From Rostratula benghalensis (lineage: Eukaryota; Chordata; Aves; Charadriiformes; Rostratulidae): a DNA stretch of 64,000 nucleotides. The notes beneath the pieces are model-generated. The model was not told the DNA's origin. It saw only the letters and a program-made list of their open reading frames with translations, and made no database searches. The stretch spans positions 1,233,199-1,297,198 of the forward strand of contig VXAI01000087.1 in the NCBI GenBank assembly GCA_013399305.1. The letters run 5' to 3'. Positions 1-13,300 of the stretch are shown in pieces. The translations under genes were made by a program, and so were the position numbers. Position 1 is the first letter of the stretch; every line of letters begins with the position of its first letter.

Positions 1-640
1 CCGCGCTCCCGGCTTTGGCGCCAACCGCTTCAGGCCGCGGGGCGGTCTCTGCCGACGTCGCGGCTGGGGATGCGCCGTGCGTCAGCGGCCATTGGCTGGC
101 CGCCGCCGGGAGCCCCACCTCCCCCCTCAGCGTCCCGGCCTGCGGGACCAAGTGGCGGCAGCGACGACGGCTTGCGGGGTGTCGCGGGCCGGGGGCGGCG
201 GCGGGCCGTGGCTGACCGGTGGGTGAAGGCCGTGGGTCGCGCCGGTGTTGCCGAACGGGGTTTTCCTCCTCCCGTCCCCTCCTCCATCCGCCCGGCAGGG
301 GGCTCGGTGCCGCCCGGACCCGCGCGGTGCCGCTCCCCTCCCCCACTGCCCCTACGCGGGTCTCGCCACCCGGCCCGGCGCGACCCGGCCTTATCCACCC
401 CGGGCTCCCCCGGCCCGCTGGTGGGGCCTAGCTGCGGTGCCACTCCTGGGCCGCCATCGGCGTCTCTCCCGCCCTGACCCCCGAGAGGTGCTGGGCGCTT
501 CCGCCATGAGAGGAATTGGGGCGGGCGGGAGGGTGAGGCCTGGAGAGTCGGTGAGGGCCGCTGCCTCTGAACCGGCAGGCGGTTGCTCAGCGTCGAGTCC
601 GTGCCTTTGCTTACCCTGGCACTGGGATCCCCCCTTGTGC
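1..640. promoter_or_regulatory. CpG-island promoter of CASP8AP2, possibly shared with a divergent gene to the left
   Basis: The first 600 or so bases are very GC- and CpG-rich, then composition falls sharply to the AT-rich intron. Visible sites are a perfect palindromic E2F-type box TTGGCGCCAA (15-24), a CRE-like CGACGTCG (53-60), TGCGTCA (78-84) and an inverted CCAAT box ATTGG (91-95). There is no TATA box. The untranslated first exon of CASP8AP2 should lie here; a possible donor is near 217 (CCG/GTGGGT), but I cannot fix it. In human, MDN1 is divergently transcribed from this side (from memory), so a bidirectional promoter is plausible. No MDN1 coding sequence is visible. The many reading frames here are GC-rich chance frames. 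Confidence 0.75.
14..24. promoter_or_regulatory. Palindromic E2F-type site
   Basis: The sequence TTTGGCGCCAA contains the ten-base perfect palindrome TTGGCGCCAA and fits the TTTSGCGC E2F consensus on both strands. FLASH acts in S-phase histone mRNA production, so cell-cycle control is a sensible reading. Binding is inferred. Confidence 0.5.
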
Positions 641-1271
641 TACTGTTCTCTACGCAGCCGGTGTCTGGGTGTTGGAGGCTGCTGCCCTCGCTTCAGAGGC
701 GCTTGTGTCAGTGCCACAGGGGTGGGCACTTGTAAAGTCGTTCTGTCATAGCTGTTGGAGAGGACAGTGTGAGTCCCGGGGCTGAGCATCGCTGTATGCC
801 TTGGCTGGGCAATGTGTTCTTTGCCAGCTGGCACTCGTTATTGGTTTGGCCGGTGGTGTCAGACAGGGGAAGCTCACTCTTGAATGGTCAGCAGAGAAGA
901 AATCAGAATTATCAAATCAGATTATCTGAACTGGTTAAGATATACACATTTGGATAACCTGTTCGTAGAAGGCAGTATTTCAGACCAAAATTTCTGTATA
1001 GGATCTTGATTAGATACATACAAATCAAAGATACAGCTGAAGATCTTCAGAATGCCTATTTAACAGGAAATAATTTCTTACTTTTCTTGGTAGAGCACTA
1101 CATTTATCTTAATGTAAAGAGTTTTCTCACTCTAGCTTTGGATTTTGTTGAAGAGCAAAGGTCAGAGGTACCTCAGGTGTAATTGACTTATTTCAAGGTG
1201 CTTCTCTTTTATGATGCTGTTCTGAAACTGTCAGTTAATCTGTTGTCTTTCCTCTGATGTTTTACTCGTAG

Positions 1272-1286
1272 ATGGGGAAGCTATAG
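1272..1286 (+). other. Minimal upstream ORF (MGKL) before the CASP8AP2 start
   Basis: Directly after the acceptor AG at 1270-1271, the first bases of exon 2 read ATG GGG AAG CTA TAG. This four-codon frame ends 12 bases before the main ATG at 1299. If exon 1 splices here, ribosomes meet this ATG first, which could damp or tune FLASH translation. It is seen in sequence; function is untested. Confidence 0.5.
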
Positions 1287-1298
1287 GGAGTTTGTATC

Positions 1299-1347
1299 AT
1301 GGCAACAGATGAGGATGGACTGGGACTGTTTGATATCCGCTACAGTG
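1299..1347 (+). CDS. CASP8AP2: CASP8AP2 first coding exon
   Basis: It encodes the start [16 protein letters not shown], matching the acidic FLASH N-terminus with its LFD motif. The exon opens at 1272 after a pyrimidine-rich tract ending in TAG and closes at the GTAAGA donor (1348). It ends one base into a codon. Confidence 0.93.
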
Positions 1348-4300
1348 GTAAGATGTGTGAGATTACTTTCTGCTTTGCAGTGAAAGACCACAGGCAGTCT
1401 TCAGAAGATAAATAGGTCCAAAACCAACTTAGAAAACAAACCAGAAACAGTTTAAGTTAGATCAAATACTGATAAGCTTCAACTGTAATTAAATGGCTGT
1501 GTCACGTTACTGGTGTAAGCTGTATATGCTGTTAGTAAGTGTGGATTTTAAACCATACCGTGGACTTCAGATTTAGAATATGTTTTGAGGGGATGGCTGG
1601 ATCTGGCCTCTCCCTTGTGTTTTGCAGGGTGTAATTTCACCTTCACTGTATCCTAATGAAGTGTGTATTTGGACACATTAGGAAGCTTGTTCCTTTGTTT
1701 GCTATTTGTAAGAGAAAAAGCGTTATCATCTGGTGTAGTACCAGTAATCAAGGTACTCTAACGTTATTTACAGCTCCACAGTTCAGTGATCTAAGATATG
1801 AATTTCCCAGATTCAGAGGGATTATGAATGTTGATATTTGTCTTTATAATAAAAATATTTGTTGCAGAACTGGAGAGATTAACATAGAGGAGGTGAGAGT
1901 AGTAAGAGGCGTTGGGAGAAGACACAAAGAGAGACTGAGGGGTTCTTGGTTAAAATACTTTCACAGAACCAGTTAGTGTGTGAATAGATGGCAATACTAA
2001 AGCAAATTGTTTGGATTATGATACAGACTGTTACAATACTTAATGTTTACTGAGAAATTATTTTTCTAGCAGTAGTGGGTTTATCATTCTTTTGTTTCTG
2101 AGTTTTATAACTTTTGTATTCAGTGTATTCTAAAAACAGTTTCAAATTTGGATCACATTGTCTTAGTTTATAATTTTAAATTTTATTTGTGCTTAAAGCC
2201 ATATTATTTGCTTCATGCATAGTTCTCATAATATTAGGAATTGGTCTTACAAGACTGTATTTCCTCCCTTGTGACTAAAGATCTTTTCTCCACTGTAGCA
2301 GTAACTTGCTGGTTAAAATTCTTCTGCCTTTTACTAGTCTGTACTGCTACCGATACTATTCTCTGCTGGTCTGGGATCATAGCTAGGCTTAATTTATGGG
2401 AAAGTTAGTGGTTGGAGTTTACTAAATGTTTACTTTGGCCCTTTTTTTTTGTTGGTTTTTTTTTTTTTTTTTCTTTAGCTGAAGCTTCCCCCTTCAAGGA
2501 AGGTGATGAGAGCTCAGTGGATATTTATGATGGCTTGGACAATGGTTTGACAGTTCCTGGTAGGTTGATTGTATCTTGCTGCTTGGCTTGGAACATGAAC
2601 AGAGTCTCTGTGCTGTGCTCATGCTGATCTCAATTGTAAAACAACAGTTAGCTTTAAGTTTACATTTAGCTGGTGTTACATATGCTTTGGTGAGCAACTT
2701 GTTTAAATTCAAGACATAGTATGTAACACTCTGTATAAAGGTGCTAGAGGATCCTTAAATCTGTTAGCTGAATGATTATCTGATAGTTTTCATTTATTCA
2801 ACACAAGCAGCATGGCCTTCCACCCCATACCAACTCTAGAGTAACTCAGTTGGATTCTGATCAACTGATCTGTGTTTGTGACTGTGTAGGTCATTGGCAT
2901 CGGATTATTCTTATTCTCAATAATTATTTTTTTTTTTCAACTGCGAGTGTTTCCAAGGTGAAGTCTTCCCAAAAGCTGAACAAATTGTAGAATGCACATA
3001 TTTCTTCTAACCTTCTCTTATCACCTCTGGAATTGTGGAACCACAGGTCACTGCTAAGATGTAGCCCTTCTTGCTTTGTAAATTAGGTAGGTTTACTGTG
3101 AGTTAGCTCTTCTTTGACTTAAAGCAACTTACTAGACAGCCAGAAAATGCACCATCTTCGTTGTTAGGTGTCCTGGATATCTCTTAATTTTTCTACCACA
3201 GTGTTTTCACTTGAATGTTAATTTTCATCATTATTTTTATATAGATTAAAATTGGATCAATTATTTCCAATAAAGCTAGCATAACTGTTGAAATTCATAA
3301 CAGGAATTCCTCCAGCTGAAATCATGTGTTTTCCTTAGTGACACAATGCAATCTGGCTAGAAAACCACTTTTTTCTTGATGTAATTAATTTTTATTGCTA
3401 CAGACAGTTCTGCTCCAAATTCTACACCATCTGGAAACAGCTTAAACTTATTTGATGAGATATTAATTGAAGAAGGGACTGCAAAAGAAGCATCCTACAA
3501 TGAGGTGTGTATTAATGTGACAAATGTGTGCGTTTTCTTTTTCCTTCAAATTTTTCTTGTGTAAAGTGCGAATAATATTGTCAGTATGCTCACATTATTG
3601 GAAAAATAGGGATACTGTTTTTAAAGGAAGAAGCTAAAACAGGAGTGTGGTGATCAACTGTTATGTCAAGAAGTTTAGTAGAATGAGTGAATCCCCCACT
3701 CTCTGACATCATCTGTCCTCATTTCATGTCCTTTGCATGCGGTTCATGTATCAGCTACGTTATGGGGAAAATGTACCATTCTAGTTAAATACCTGTTCAG
3801 ATGTCTGATACAAAGCTAGTCTTGACGTTTCTCCCAACAAACTTTACCAGCCTAGAGCAGATAGGTCTTGTATTAATCTTACTTGTCATTAAATTTTGCT
3901 CTTAAGATTGAAGACCACCATGCAGTAGATAACTGCTTCTAGCAAATCAGCTGGATCATGTAGCATCACCTGTCCTGGTCCATAAGACATGTTTTAACTA
4001 CAAACTTGAGCTTTGGAGTAACAGGGACAGACATCCACAGATATAATGCACTACAGAACAAGAAGCAAAACCTCCAGGAGATTGCCAAGTGATGAAAATG
4101 TCACTTAGAAAGCAGTTGACTGTCAAGTATGACGGTAGAGAAGCTATCCATTCTTCTGTGAAAGTGGTATCGCCATCTGCTTTTAAAAGAAGGTCTCATG
4201 ACAAAAAGTATTTTTCTTAAATTTGTGATGTCCACAGGAGCATGTCCGTTGTAGTCTATTTCTGGTGGTTTGTTTGTAGTAACTTTTTTTTTGTGTTTTT

Positions 4301-7300
4301 TTTTCTTACCTGTTTTGTATTATGTAAAAATCTGACAAACAAATCTCAATGTGTAGGGCTCTGAGAATTCCCACCCCTCAATAATCGTGTCTTTAATTAC
4401 ACAATAATGTGGCTTCCTGTTACTCTCTAGGCTATTATGGTTGGGCAAGCACACAGATTTCCTCTTATCTGAGTGTTTGTGATATTTTAGAGGCTTGAAT
4501 GCTTGTTGGAGCATATTAAAGCTTTTTGTTTTAATATGCCATTAATATGTTAATTTTGGAGAAAAAATGGAACTTTGTAATGTAAATTGTTGTGTTAATT
4601 AACTATAAATCTAGAGCAGTAACTTTTCTATATGATGAAGTCTCCTTCAGTGCTTTAAGTTCTTCTCTCTTTGACAGTTACAAGCAGAATATGGAAAATG
4701 TCAGCAGCAAATTAAGGAGTTGATGAAGAAATTTAAGGAAATACAGGCACAGGTACTGTAGTGCAAAGGGCAATGTTGTCAAGATTTCTGTAAAACAAAC
4801 TCAATATTGGTTGGAGAGAGACATACACTTCCCAGTATTAATCTGTCACATGGGTGGTTTGTAAAACACCTCTGCAGGTGCTAGGAACTTGTTCTGCCAA
4901 ACATAGTTGCTAGGACAGCCTACTGAAAAAATCAGTAAGTAAATACACTTGTTTAATAATGTTGGTGCAGTTAGACCTTAGTTCTTCAAAAGTTATCTTC
5001 TGTCTCCTTCATTAGAAAATTAGCGCATCAAAGGAAAAGTTGTCAGAAAGGTATCCAGTTCTCCTGGGGTTGTGTTTTGTTTATTAAATAGGCCTTTAAT
5101 ACACTAGGGAGAGGGTTGCAAAGGTACCTGAGCTGTCATTTGAGCTGGAAAAGGATGTCAGCCTTGCTTGGAGTGTAGTCTATTTTGATAGAGCTGAATG
5201 GCTCTTCAGCTGAAGCTAGTGTTCCCATGCTGTGCTGTTCTCTATAGTTAGGTTCTCTTGGGCAATTCTGCAACGTGCTCTACCGTGTAAATTACAGATA
5301 AATCCCAAAGGTTTTGTGCTTTGAAGTGGTAAGCACCTTCTGCCCCTGTGACACTGCTGTATTTTCTGTGAAACTTGTCTGCCTTTGAACAGGCTTTTGC
5401 TGAGGGCAAATTATTAATAGAAAGGGCTGTCTCTAGGACTGACAGATCAGGTTCTAGAACATCATATCTAGAAATGTTAGAATGATGAAGCACCCATAGT
5501 TTGTTTTAATACTTTGAAAAAAAAAATACAATTACCCTCTTTTCCTGAACACATTTAAAAGCTGTATCTCTGATTTGACACAGTGACCAGGAAAGCAATA
5601 AATTGATGAAAAGAACGAAGCAGAGGGTTGGGTTATGTTTTTTTTTTTTCTTCCTTCACTCTGTGGTTACTCATTTTATGGCATATTTTAGTTTTCATAA
5701 ATTGTATATTTAAAACATCTTAAATAAGTACTAGGGACACAAACAGGAGCATAAATGTGAGTGATGTTATAACCAAAAAAAGCCAACCAAAAACCAAACA
5801 AAATAACCCAAAAAGAGCTGCTTTGGATCTCACTAATTTTGACTTCTCCAAAACACTTTCTGTATGTTTTACTGTCAGTTAGCATAGGATGGGATTCTTT
5901 CAAATGGTCGTCTTGGCCTTTTTTTTTGACACCCAAGCTAATTTTGTTTTTCTTTTCTCTCCCCCTCTCTACTGCTCCCTTTCTTGTATATGTTTAAAAC
6001 AGAATGTTATTCTACAAAATGAAAACCAAGCTCTCAAAAAGAATATTTCAGCACTCATCAAAACAGCAAGAGTGGAAATTAACCGCAAGGATGAAGAAAT
6101 CAGTAACCTGCATCAAAGGTACAAATAGACAGTGGAACTGAAAACGTGGGGTTTGCATCTTATGCAGCTCAGCTTCAGAACCGCTCCTTTTATGGTCTCA
6201 GATATGAATTCCACGGAACTCCTTGGACAACAAATAAAAATAAATAAAAAGACTATATAATGTTTTCATGGCAAGACATGAAAAAACCACCAGTCAGCAG
6301 ATAAAGAACTCTTGGTGTCTTCCGTGTACCATCAATCTTACTGCAAGGAGTTGAAAATATCAGAGCGTGGGTGGGGAGAGTAGCTGAGTTTAAGGTTTCT
6401 GAACCACTTGAAACCAGGGCAGAAGTCCAAGACTCAGGTCACCTGCTTGTCATTTGTGTGACGTTAGCCATGTCATTGGTTTGTTTGTTTCAGTTGTATT
6501 GTACAATATTGTCTCGCACCAAAAGGTGTGTTCAAGGGTTTGCAAACTCCGTTGCGACACCTTCCGATGGTGATGAAAATTTCTGAACAAGCACTGGTTT
6601 AGTTCAAGGTTCAGTTCGCATCAGGACGTCACATTCTTGGAGTAAAGCCAGTGGCACAAGCTGATCATTGCATATTTAAATTGACTGTATCAGCCCATAG
6701 GAAACGTTAAATTTTATAAAGCAAAACCAAGCACGTTTTGTATTGGAGATAAATGCGGAATTATTGTACCCTTGAACTGGTTCCTTACAGCTGGATATTA
6801 AATCAATGTAGAATTTTAGGCCAAACCCAAATGTCAGCGTGCAGCAGCCCTTTCACCCTCAACTCTCTAAAAAGGAGCTGTGCATTTGGTGGTTTGCTGG
6901 TATTTGTTGATGTGACTTTGACTTCTGTTTACTTCTGCATTTATTTAACTATTGCTTTTAACTTTCTCATTTTTTTTTTTTTTAATGAAATGTTCTGTTG
7001 AATATGGCAGCAAAGTGTCAGAGTTGGGTTTGGGGTTTTTTTTTCTTCTTTTTTTTTTGTTTTCTGGTGAGGTAACTGAGTTTTGTCAACAATGAGTAAG
7101 AGTTCAGGCCACGAAGGCTACGTGTGCCCTTTCTAATTATTTCTTTTTCGTTTATTATGGTGACCTTGCAGCAGTAGCATGTGGCCTTGATGAGGCTTGA
7201 TTATTGTATTTTACTACTTGTTTTCTACAGCTTACAGCAAGTTGCAGACGTGGTAGATTATTGCATAGAGTAAGCACAGTCACGTTATCCTGTTGGTTAT

Positions 7301-10300
7301 CAGTTTATACTGAATAGTAAAGTATTGAATTACTTTTTTTTTAATAATTTTTTTTTAATCACTGGTGCTGTAATGAACAACTTTTTCTTTTTTTTTTCTA
7401 AGAGAAAGTTCTCTTTATTGTTGGACAATTAAATATTAATTTGAGTTACTGAAATCATTAATTAGACCCAGTGCAGTATTTTTCCAAAGATCATGCTTTT
7501 TCTTTGGAAATATATGGAAAATGGAAAATATGCATAGAAATTATATTCTTTTAATGTGCACTAATGTAAATTATTTAACTTCTGGTTTTATCTCTTTTTT
7601 TTTTTCTTTTTTTTTTTCCAACTTGAAGCTGAAAGAAAGTATGAAACATTTTTAGAGAGATATGGGTCAATTGCAATTTGGGTTTTGTCATGTTTTAAAT
7701 AAATTTCAAAACTGACATGACTTTTTTTGTTATTATTTTGTAAACAGGCTATCGGAATTTACCAATCATCGAAATAACTTCACCAGAACATACCTTCCAG
7801 GATCAACTAACGGAAGGTGCTCTGAGATGTGTAAAACAAAAGATTCCAAATTCAGACCTTCTGATGTAGGTGAGAGTATAAAAATGGAGCATAGAACGAA
7901 GAATGACGGTTCAAAAGACACCTACCACGGTTACTCCTCTCACAATATGGACAATGGGAAGTCTGGTTGTGAAAAAAGAAACACTCCATATTTGCTGAGA
8001 TACCCTCCTGAGGAGCTCTGCAGCGATGGTACTCACACGTGTCTACCCAACTATGACCATACCTCCAACAAGGATAACAGAAAGGAAAGAAAAGAAATTA
8101 AAGGTAACGAGCAGTATAGCAGGGGAAATGTCAACAAATACAAGAGAGAAGTACATCAGAGCACCGGAAACAATGGTAACTGTAACGGTGCTGACAGTGA
8201 AGAGGGGAATTCAGATCCTCAACAAAAGGTGAAAACCCTTTCGGAGAAGGCTGGTAAAAATGAGTCGCAACAAAAAAGTCAAAGCGTAAAACTCAAATGC
8301 AGTCCAAGCGTAGAAAGAAGAGCAGAAAGGGCTGTTTCTTCCTGGGAGAAACAACCTACCAGTAAAGAAAGATTTCAAACAAGAGGCGAGTTGTATGCTG
8401 ATGAGAGATCACAAAATTTATTTAAAAAAGACATTAAACCACATGATAAAGATGAAAAAAACACTGGCCAAAAAAGTAAACCGACTGAAAAGCTACAAGA
8501 GCAATCGAGGAGGTCTGGCAGAGGGAGCAGTCCACACTCAAAGAATGAACATTCAAAGAGTCTTCATGAATCACGTAAATGTCGTGTGGAAGAGTCTAGA
8601 AAAGGAAGAGATGTTGACTGCAAGAGGGATAGGGGAACAAATGATCACACTTCTCGAGAGGGAAGGACTTCACCCTCTAATTCCAACAGCAGAGAGCATA
8701 AATATGCACGTTTGAAGGAAACCAGTAGTAGGTATGAATGGGAAACTGCACATTCCAAATCAGAAAGACACAGAACTGAAGAAAAAAGGAAAAGAGAAAG
8801 AGAGAATCAGGATGAAAATAGACATTTTCGAAATGAAAGAAAAATTGCGAAAGAGTTTTCTCACCAGTCTGGAAAAGAATCCAAGAAAGGTACAGATGTT
8901 ACAAAAAGTGAGAGAAACAAGTCCTCTAAGCCAGAAGAAACACACAGAGTAGCAGATAGCTTAAAAGACCACAAAATGCCCAAAACTAAAGATGATCACG
9001 CTGGGACAAAAAGCAAAGACCTAAAACTTAGCTTTATGGAAAAGCTGAATTTAACCCTTTCTCCTGCTAAGAAACAGTGCCTCTCTCCAACAGATGGACT
9101 TAAAACACCCTCCCAAAAGGACACTGATGAGGGAAGTACAGAGCTCACGCTGCAGGCAGAGCTGTTAGATGCTGCCCAGGCTGTTAAGTGTGATCCTGCA
9201 GAGCAAGGTAATTCAACAGGACCAGTTCTGGACAGTGCAGCTCAAAGCCCCGTGGAACCAGCGCTGCCTCTTTCTGTCAGTTCTGAAAACGAAGCCTTCA
9301 AAGTAGCAGCAGCAGCAGCAGAGCCAGCGCAGTCTGAAGAATTGCCAGCAGTGGCAACTGATGAACTGAGCTCAGAAACCTTACCAGAAGTGGAAGTGGG
9401 TCAGGTACAGCCCCAAGCCTTGCCAGTGGCAGCAGAGGCACTGGTTCCTGATGAGATGGAGGCTGAAACATTGGCAGCAGCAGCGGGGGCTTGTGATCTG
9501 GTTGAATCGGAAGCCTCAGCAACAGCAGCTGCAGTGCCAGATCTGAATCACCCTGAATCTTTGCCCCTGGAGGTGGCAGGGAGTGTGGCAGAGTGTGAAA
9601 ACGTGCCCCTGACAGTGGGTGTGACGCAGGATGATAACGTACCAGCAGTAGAAGTGGCACAATCTGAACCTGCCAGTGAAAGTATGGGAGCCCTTCCAGA
9701 GTCAGCAGCAGAGAAGAAAGAGGAAGAAAAAATATGTCCAGCTGCTGACTTGGAAAGCTCAGCAGACCAATGTGGCTCTCAAAACCTCGTCTTAAATGAC
9801 TCGGAAGCCAAAAGGTCTGGTGACCTGGAATCCTGTGATGTCACAGATGATATTAGCGAAATAAAACCGGACTCTTTAATGGAAGTAGTGAAGGACAATG
9901 ATCACTTGGCTGCAGAAAACGTTGAGTGTCCTGTTGATGAAAAGGGTGTCCATGAAATCAACACAAGTACATCTCAGTCACTTGACAGAACTATGTTAAC
10001 TGATAAGGATGAACCATCAGTTGACCAGAATGTTTGTGATCTGGAGCCAGACTTACCTGAAGTCAGTGCTGCAGCATCTTCCCTTAGTGGTGAGCTGTGC
10101 TCTAGAACTAAAGAGAGAGAAACTAACCCAGTTCTTGTTGATGATGACAGCTCAATACTGAGCATTGATCTCAATCACTTGAGGTATATTCCGAAGGCCA
10201 TCAGCCCACTGAACAGTCCGATGCGCCCTTTGGCTAAAGCACTAAAGGTGGAAAGTCCCTGCAAAAGTCTTGTGAAGAGTTATAATAAAGGTATTTTTAT

Positions 10301-13300
10301 ATGTATATTCTGATTAATTTTTGTTTCTACTTAAAGGCTTTCATGGAAAGCAGCAAGGACTTACTTTAACTGCTCTCTCAAAAATAGAAATTGTTTCCTC
10401 TTAGGCTGTATGAATCTCAGTAGTCTTTTTCCTTTCTCGTGGAACCATTTAACAGTGAGCCAAGATTGTAGCCAATGGAACATTACTGCCTATAAAAATT
10501 GGAGTTTGTCACTGCTAACAGATGAGTGATTGAAATAAGAGTTACGTACTAACTTCTGTAATACAGGTTTTTCTGTACATCCAGGTTTTGTATTTGCAGT
10601 TACTTCTGAGTAGGTCTCATTAGGTTTTTCTCTGAAATTGTAGAGGCTGAAAATTACTCAGGATCATATTCTTTCAAGTATTTATGTGTGAGAAAGTGGG
10701 AGAGAGAACTTGAGACTTAATTTCTAGGAATGTCAGCTAAGAGAAGGCTGTGCTCTCCATCTGAACTACTTTCAGAGTGAATTTATATGTATGTAATTTA
10801 CAATTGTGAGTCAGTCATTGGGGACCAAATTAGAACATTAGGATTTATCATTAATGAAGTAAGAACTAACTCCTAATGATGACAGCACTCACAGGAAGAC
10901 AAAATAAGTGACCCAATATTTAAATTGTGTGTGAATTCAACTCGTCCTATAATGTCCTGCTGCAATTAATGAAAAGTTTTCTTGGAAGTTTAGATTTTGA
11001 ACTAGAAGAGGAATGTTAGAGTGTAATTTAGATACTTTTTCTTATGTTTTGGAGTACAATCATGGAATGGTCCAGGCTGGAAGGGACCTCTAGGGTCATC
11101 TAGTCCAACCTCCCCGCAGTCAGCAGGGACACCCCCAACCAGACCAGGTTGCCCAGGGCCTCATCAAGCCTCCCCTTGAATATCTCCAGGGAAGGGGCCT
11201 CAATCACCTCCCTGGGCAACCTTTTCCAGTGTTCCACCACCCTCAGAGTAAAGAACCTATTCCTAATATCCAATCTAAATCTGCCCTTCTCCAGCTTGAA
11301 ACCATTGCCCCTCATCCTGTCCCTGTAGGCCTTTGTAAACAGACTCTTCCCAGCCTACCCCTTCAGGTACTGGAAGGCTGCTCTTAGGTCTCCCCAGAGC
11401 TTCCTCTTCTCCAGGCTGAACAATCCCAGCTCCCTCAGCCTGTCCACATAGCAAAGGTGCTCCAAGCCCCTGATCGTTCTCATGGCCCTCATCTGGACCT
11501 GCTCCATCAGGTCCATGCCCTTCCTATGTTGAGGGCTCCAGACTTATGTCTTTTGGCAAATCTTAGTGTGGTGTGCTCCAGGATTCTCTCCTGTGCTTGA
11601 GACAGCTACTCTCTTAAGTGTGAATTCTTTTAGCAGTTTAGATTTCATACCTACAGTAGTTTAGATTCTTTGAAATAATATTTCAAAGAGTGGAGAGTAA
11701 GTGTTTTGGGATCAGAATAGATGAACATGAATTAAAAGTATTTTTCTAATTTTGTAGTGTTTTCCTGAGATACCTATAGAGGAATCCATCTTGTCCAGAA
11801 CTCATTACTAAATTCCGAAGCAGTGATTTTCAGCTCTGCAGTGACATGCCTAGTTGTCTTTGGGATCCAACTAATGTTGTGTGTAGGAGGCTATGATTTC
11901 TCTTGACCTTGAAGTTCAGTACTCACCTTCCTACTGTTCTGTAGGACAGGGGTACATATATTAACACTATGTTTTGACTACCTTTTGTATTATGTTTTGC
12001 TTTGTCAAAATATTGAAGTGCTTAGTTTACAAAGCTATTGACCTTTGTAGAACTGCAGTGGAGGCAGTGATTGAGTATGGTTTTGCTCCTGTAGAACCTT
12101 TATAAAGTAAACATTTTCAGTTGATGCATTAAAGCGTTAATCACAAGTTCATTTTTATGGAAATAAATTTAAATATGATCTTTTATGAGATTAAATGTTT
12201 GTTAGAGGTCATTAAACAGTCTAATCTATGCATGATTGAACGTTGGAGTGTTTTTTATTAGCTAGAGTGGACAGCAAGCCTAAAATTAACTGTAAATCTC
12301 GTTAATCAATACATATGCACTTCAGCAAAATTTTTGTACAATGGAAGTGAGCTTGCCTCTTCATCTTTTGTAACATGCCGCGTTGTAGCTAACTAATTGC
12401 TATTTTTGTTAAGAAAAATATGCAATTGGTTTGAATTTTAAATAATGATTAAATACATATTTAATGGCACTTCAAAAATATAAAACGTTTAATGATCTTT
12501 TTTTGTGAGGCAGAGTAAGGCATGGTCCACTTGGCAGAGCTTTAGCCTTTTCCTTTTACGTATCTCATTCCTGTCATTCAGGAAACTGAACTGGAGGCTT
12601 TCCCTAAAATGCCTACAAGAAGAGTTTTGTGCTGGTAATCTTAAATGCATCAAGAACTGAAATAGAAGGGTTATCATGTGTGTGGTGCCTAGTGCTTTTT
12701 TTTGTTGTTGTTGTTATCTTTTTGTTTATTGCATCATTTTATTGAAACACTCAAAGAACCTCTTTAGCAGCCCTAGAAAAGATAGTTGAAAGCAAACATT
12801 AATAGGTCATTTGTTCCTCTCATTTTTTTTTTGTTGTGAAACAGGTAAAAGCAAAGCCTTCTATGTAAGAGTTAATCCATAAAGATAGTGAAGTGTGACT
12901 TCAGCTTGTGCAGTGTTCAGAAAACTTGTTAAAGTATGAAGTTAAAAAATGATGAAACCAGAAAAATCTAGCAGTTTCCAATGGATGTATTTGTGAGATC
13001 CAATCACATGCTTTTGGTGAAATGTTGAGGTCTCATTTGCCCTTAGAAGCTCAGAAAAATCCTTTAAGCTGGGAGCTGCTGAGGCAAATGACCCACACTT
13101 GTTACAGCACAGACTTCTTGAGTTATCATTGGCCGTTTCAAGCAAGCAGTTCTGAACCATCACTTTACAGAAGAGAATCTTCCAGTTTTTTTCTGAAAAC
13201 GTCTGTGTATAATTGCATTCTTTATGGTGATTACCAAAATCTTTTCTTTTTGTAGATACAATTCCTGAAAGTACGGTTGTCGTCTGTCCCTCAAAGAATT

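Larger units (their letters stand above)
2560..7747 (+). other. CASP8AP2 introns between exons 2 and 6
   Basis: These are four AT-rich introns (2560-3403, 3505-4677, 4753-6002, 6119-7747) apart from the exons listed. They contain T tracts near 4280-4310, 5638-5650, 7031-7060 and 7600-7618. No recognisable mobile element or other gene was seen. Confidence 0.7.

Noticed and set aside
15..751. Several overlapping open frames on both strands in the first 750 bases
   Set aside because: They are products of the GC-rich CpG island; none shows a domain or matches the start of MDN1 or CASP8AP2.
10291..10313. Read-through end of the large CASP8AP2 exon to a nearby stop
   Set aside because: The donor GTATTT and the in-frame next exon at 13256 fit the family; the short extension is intronic.
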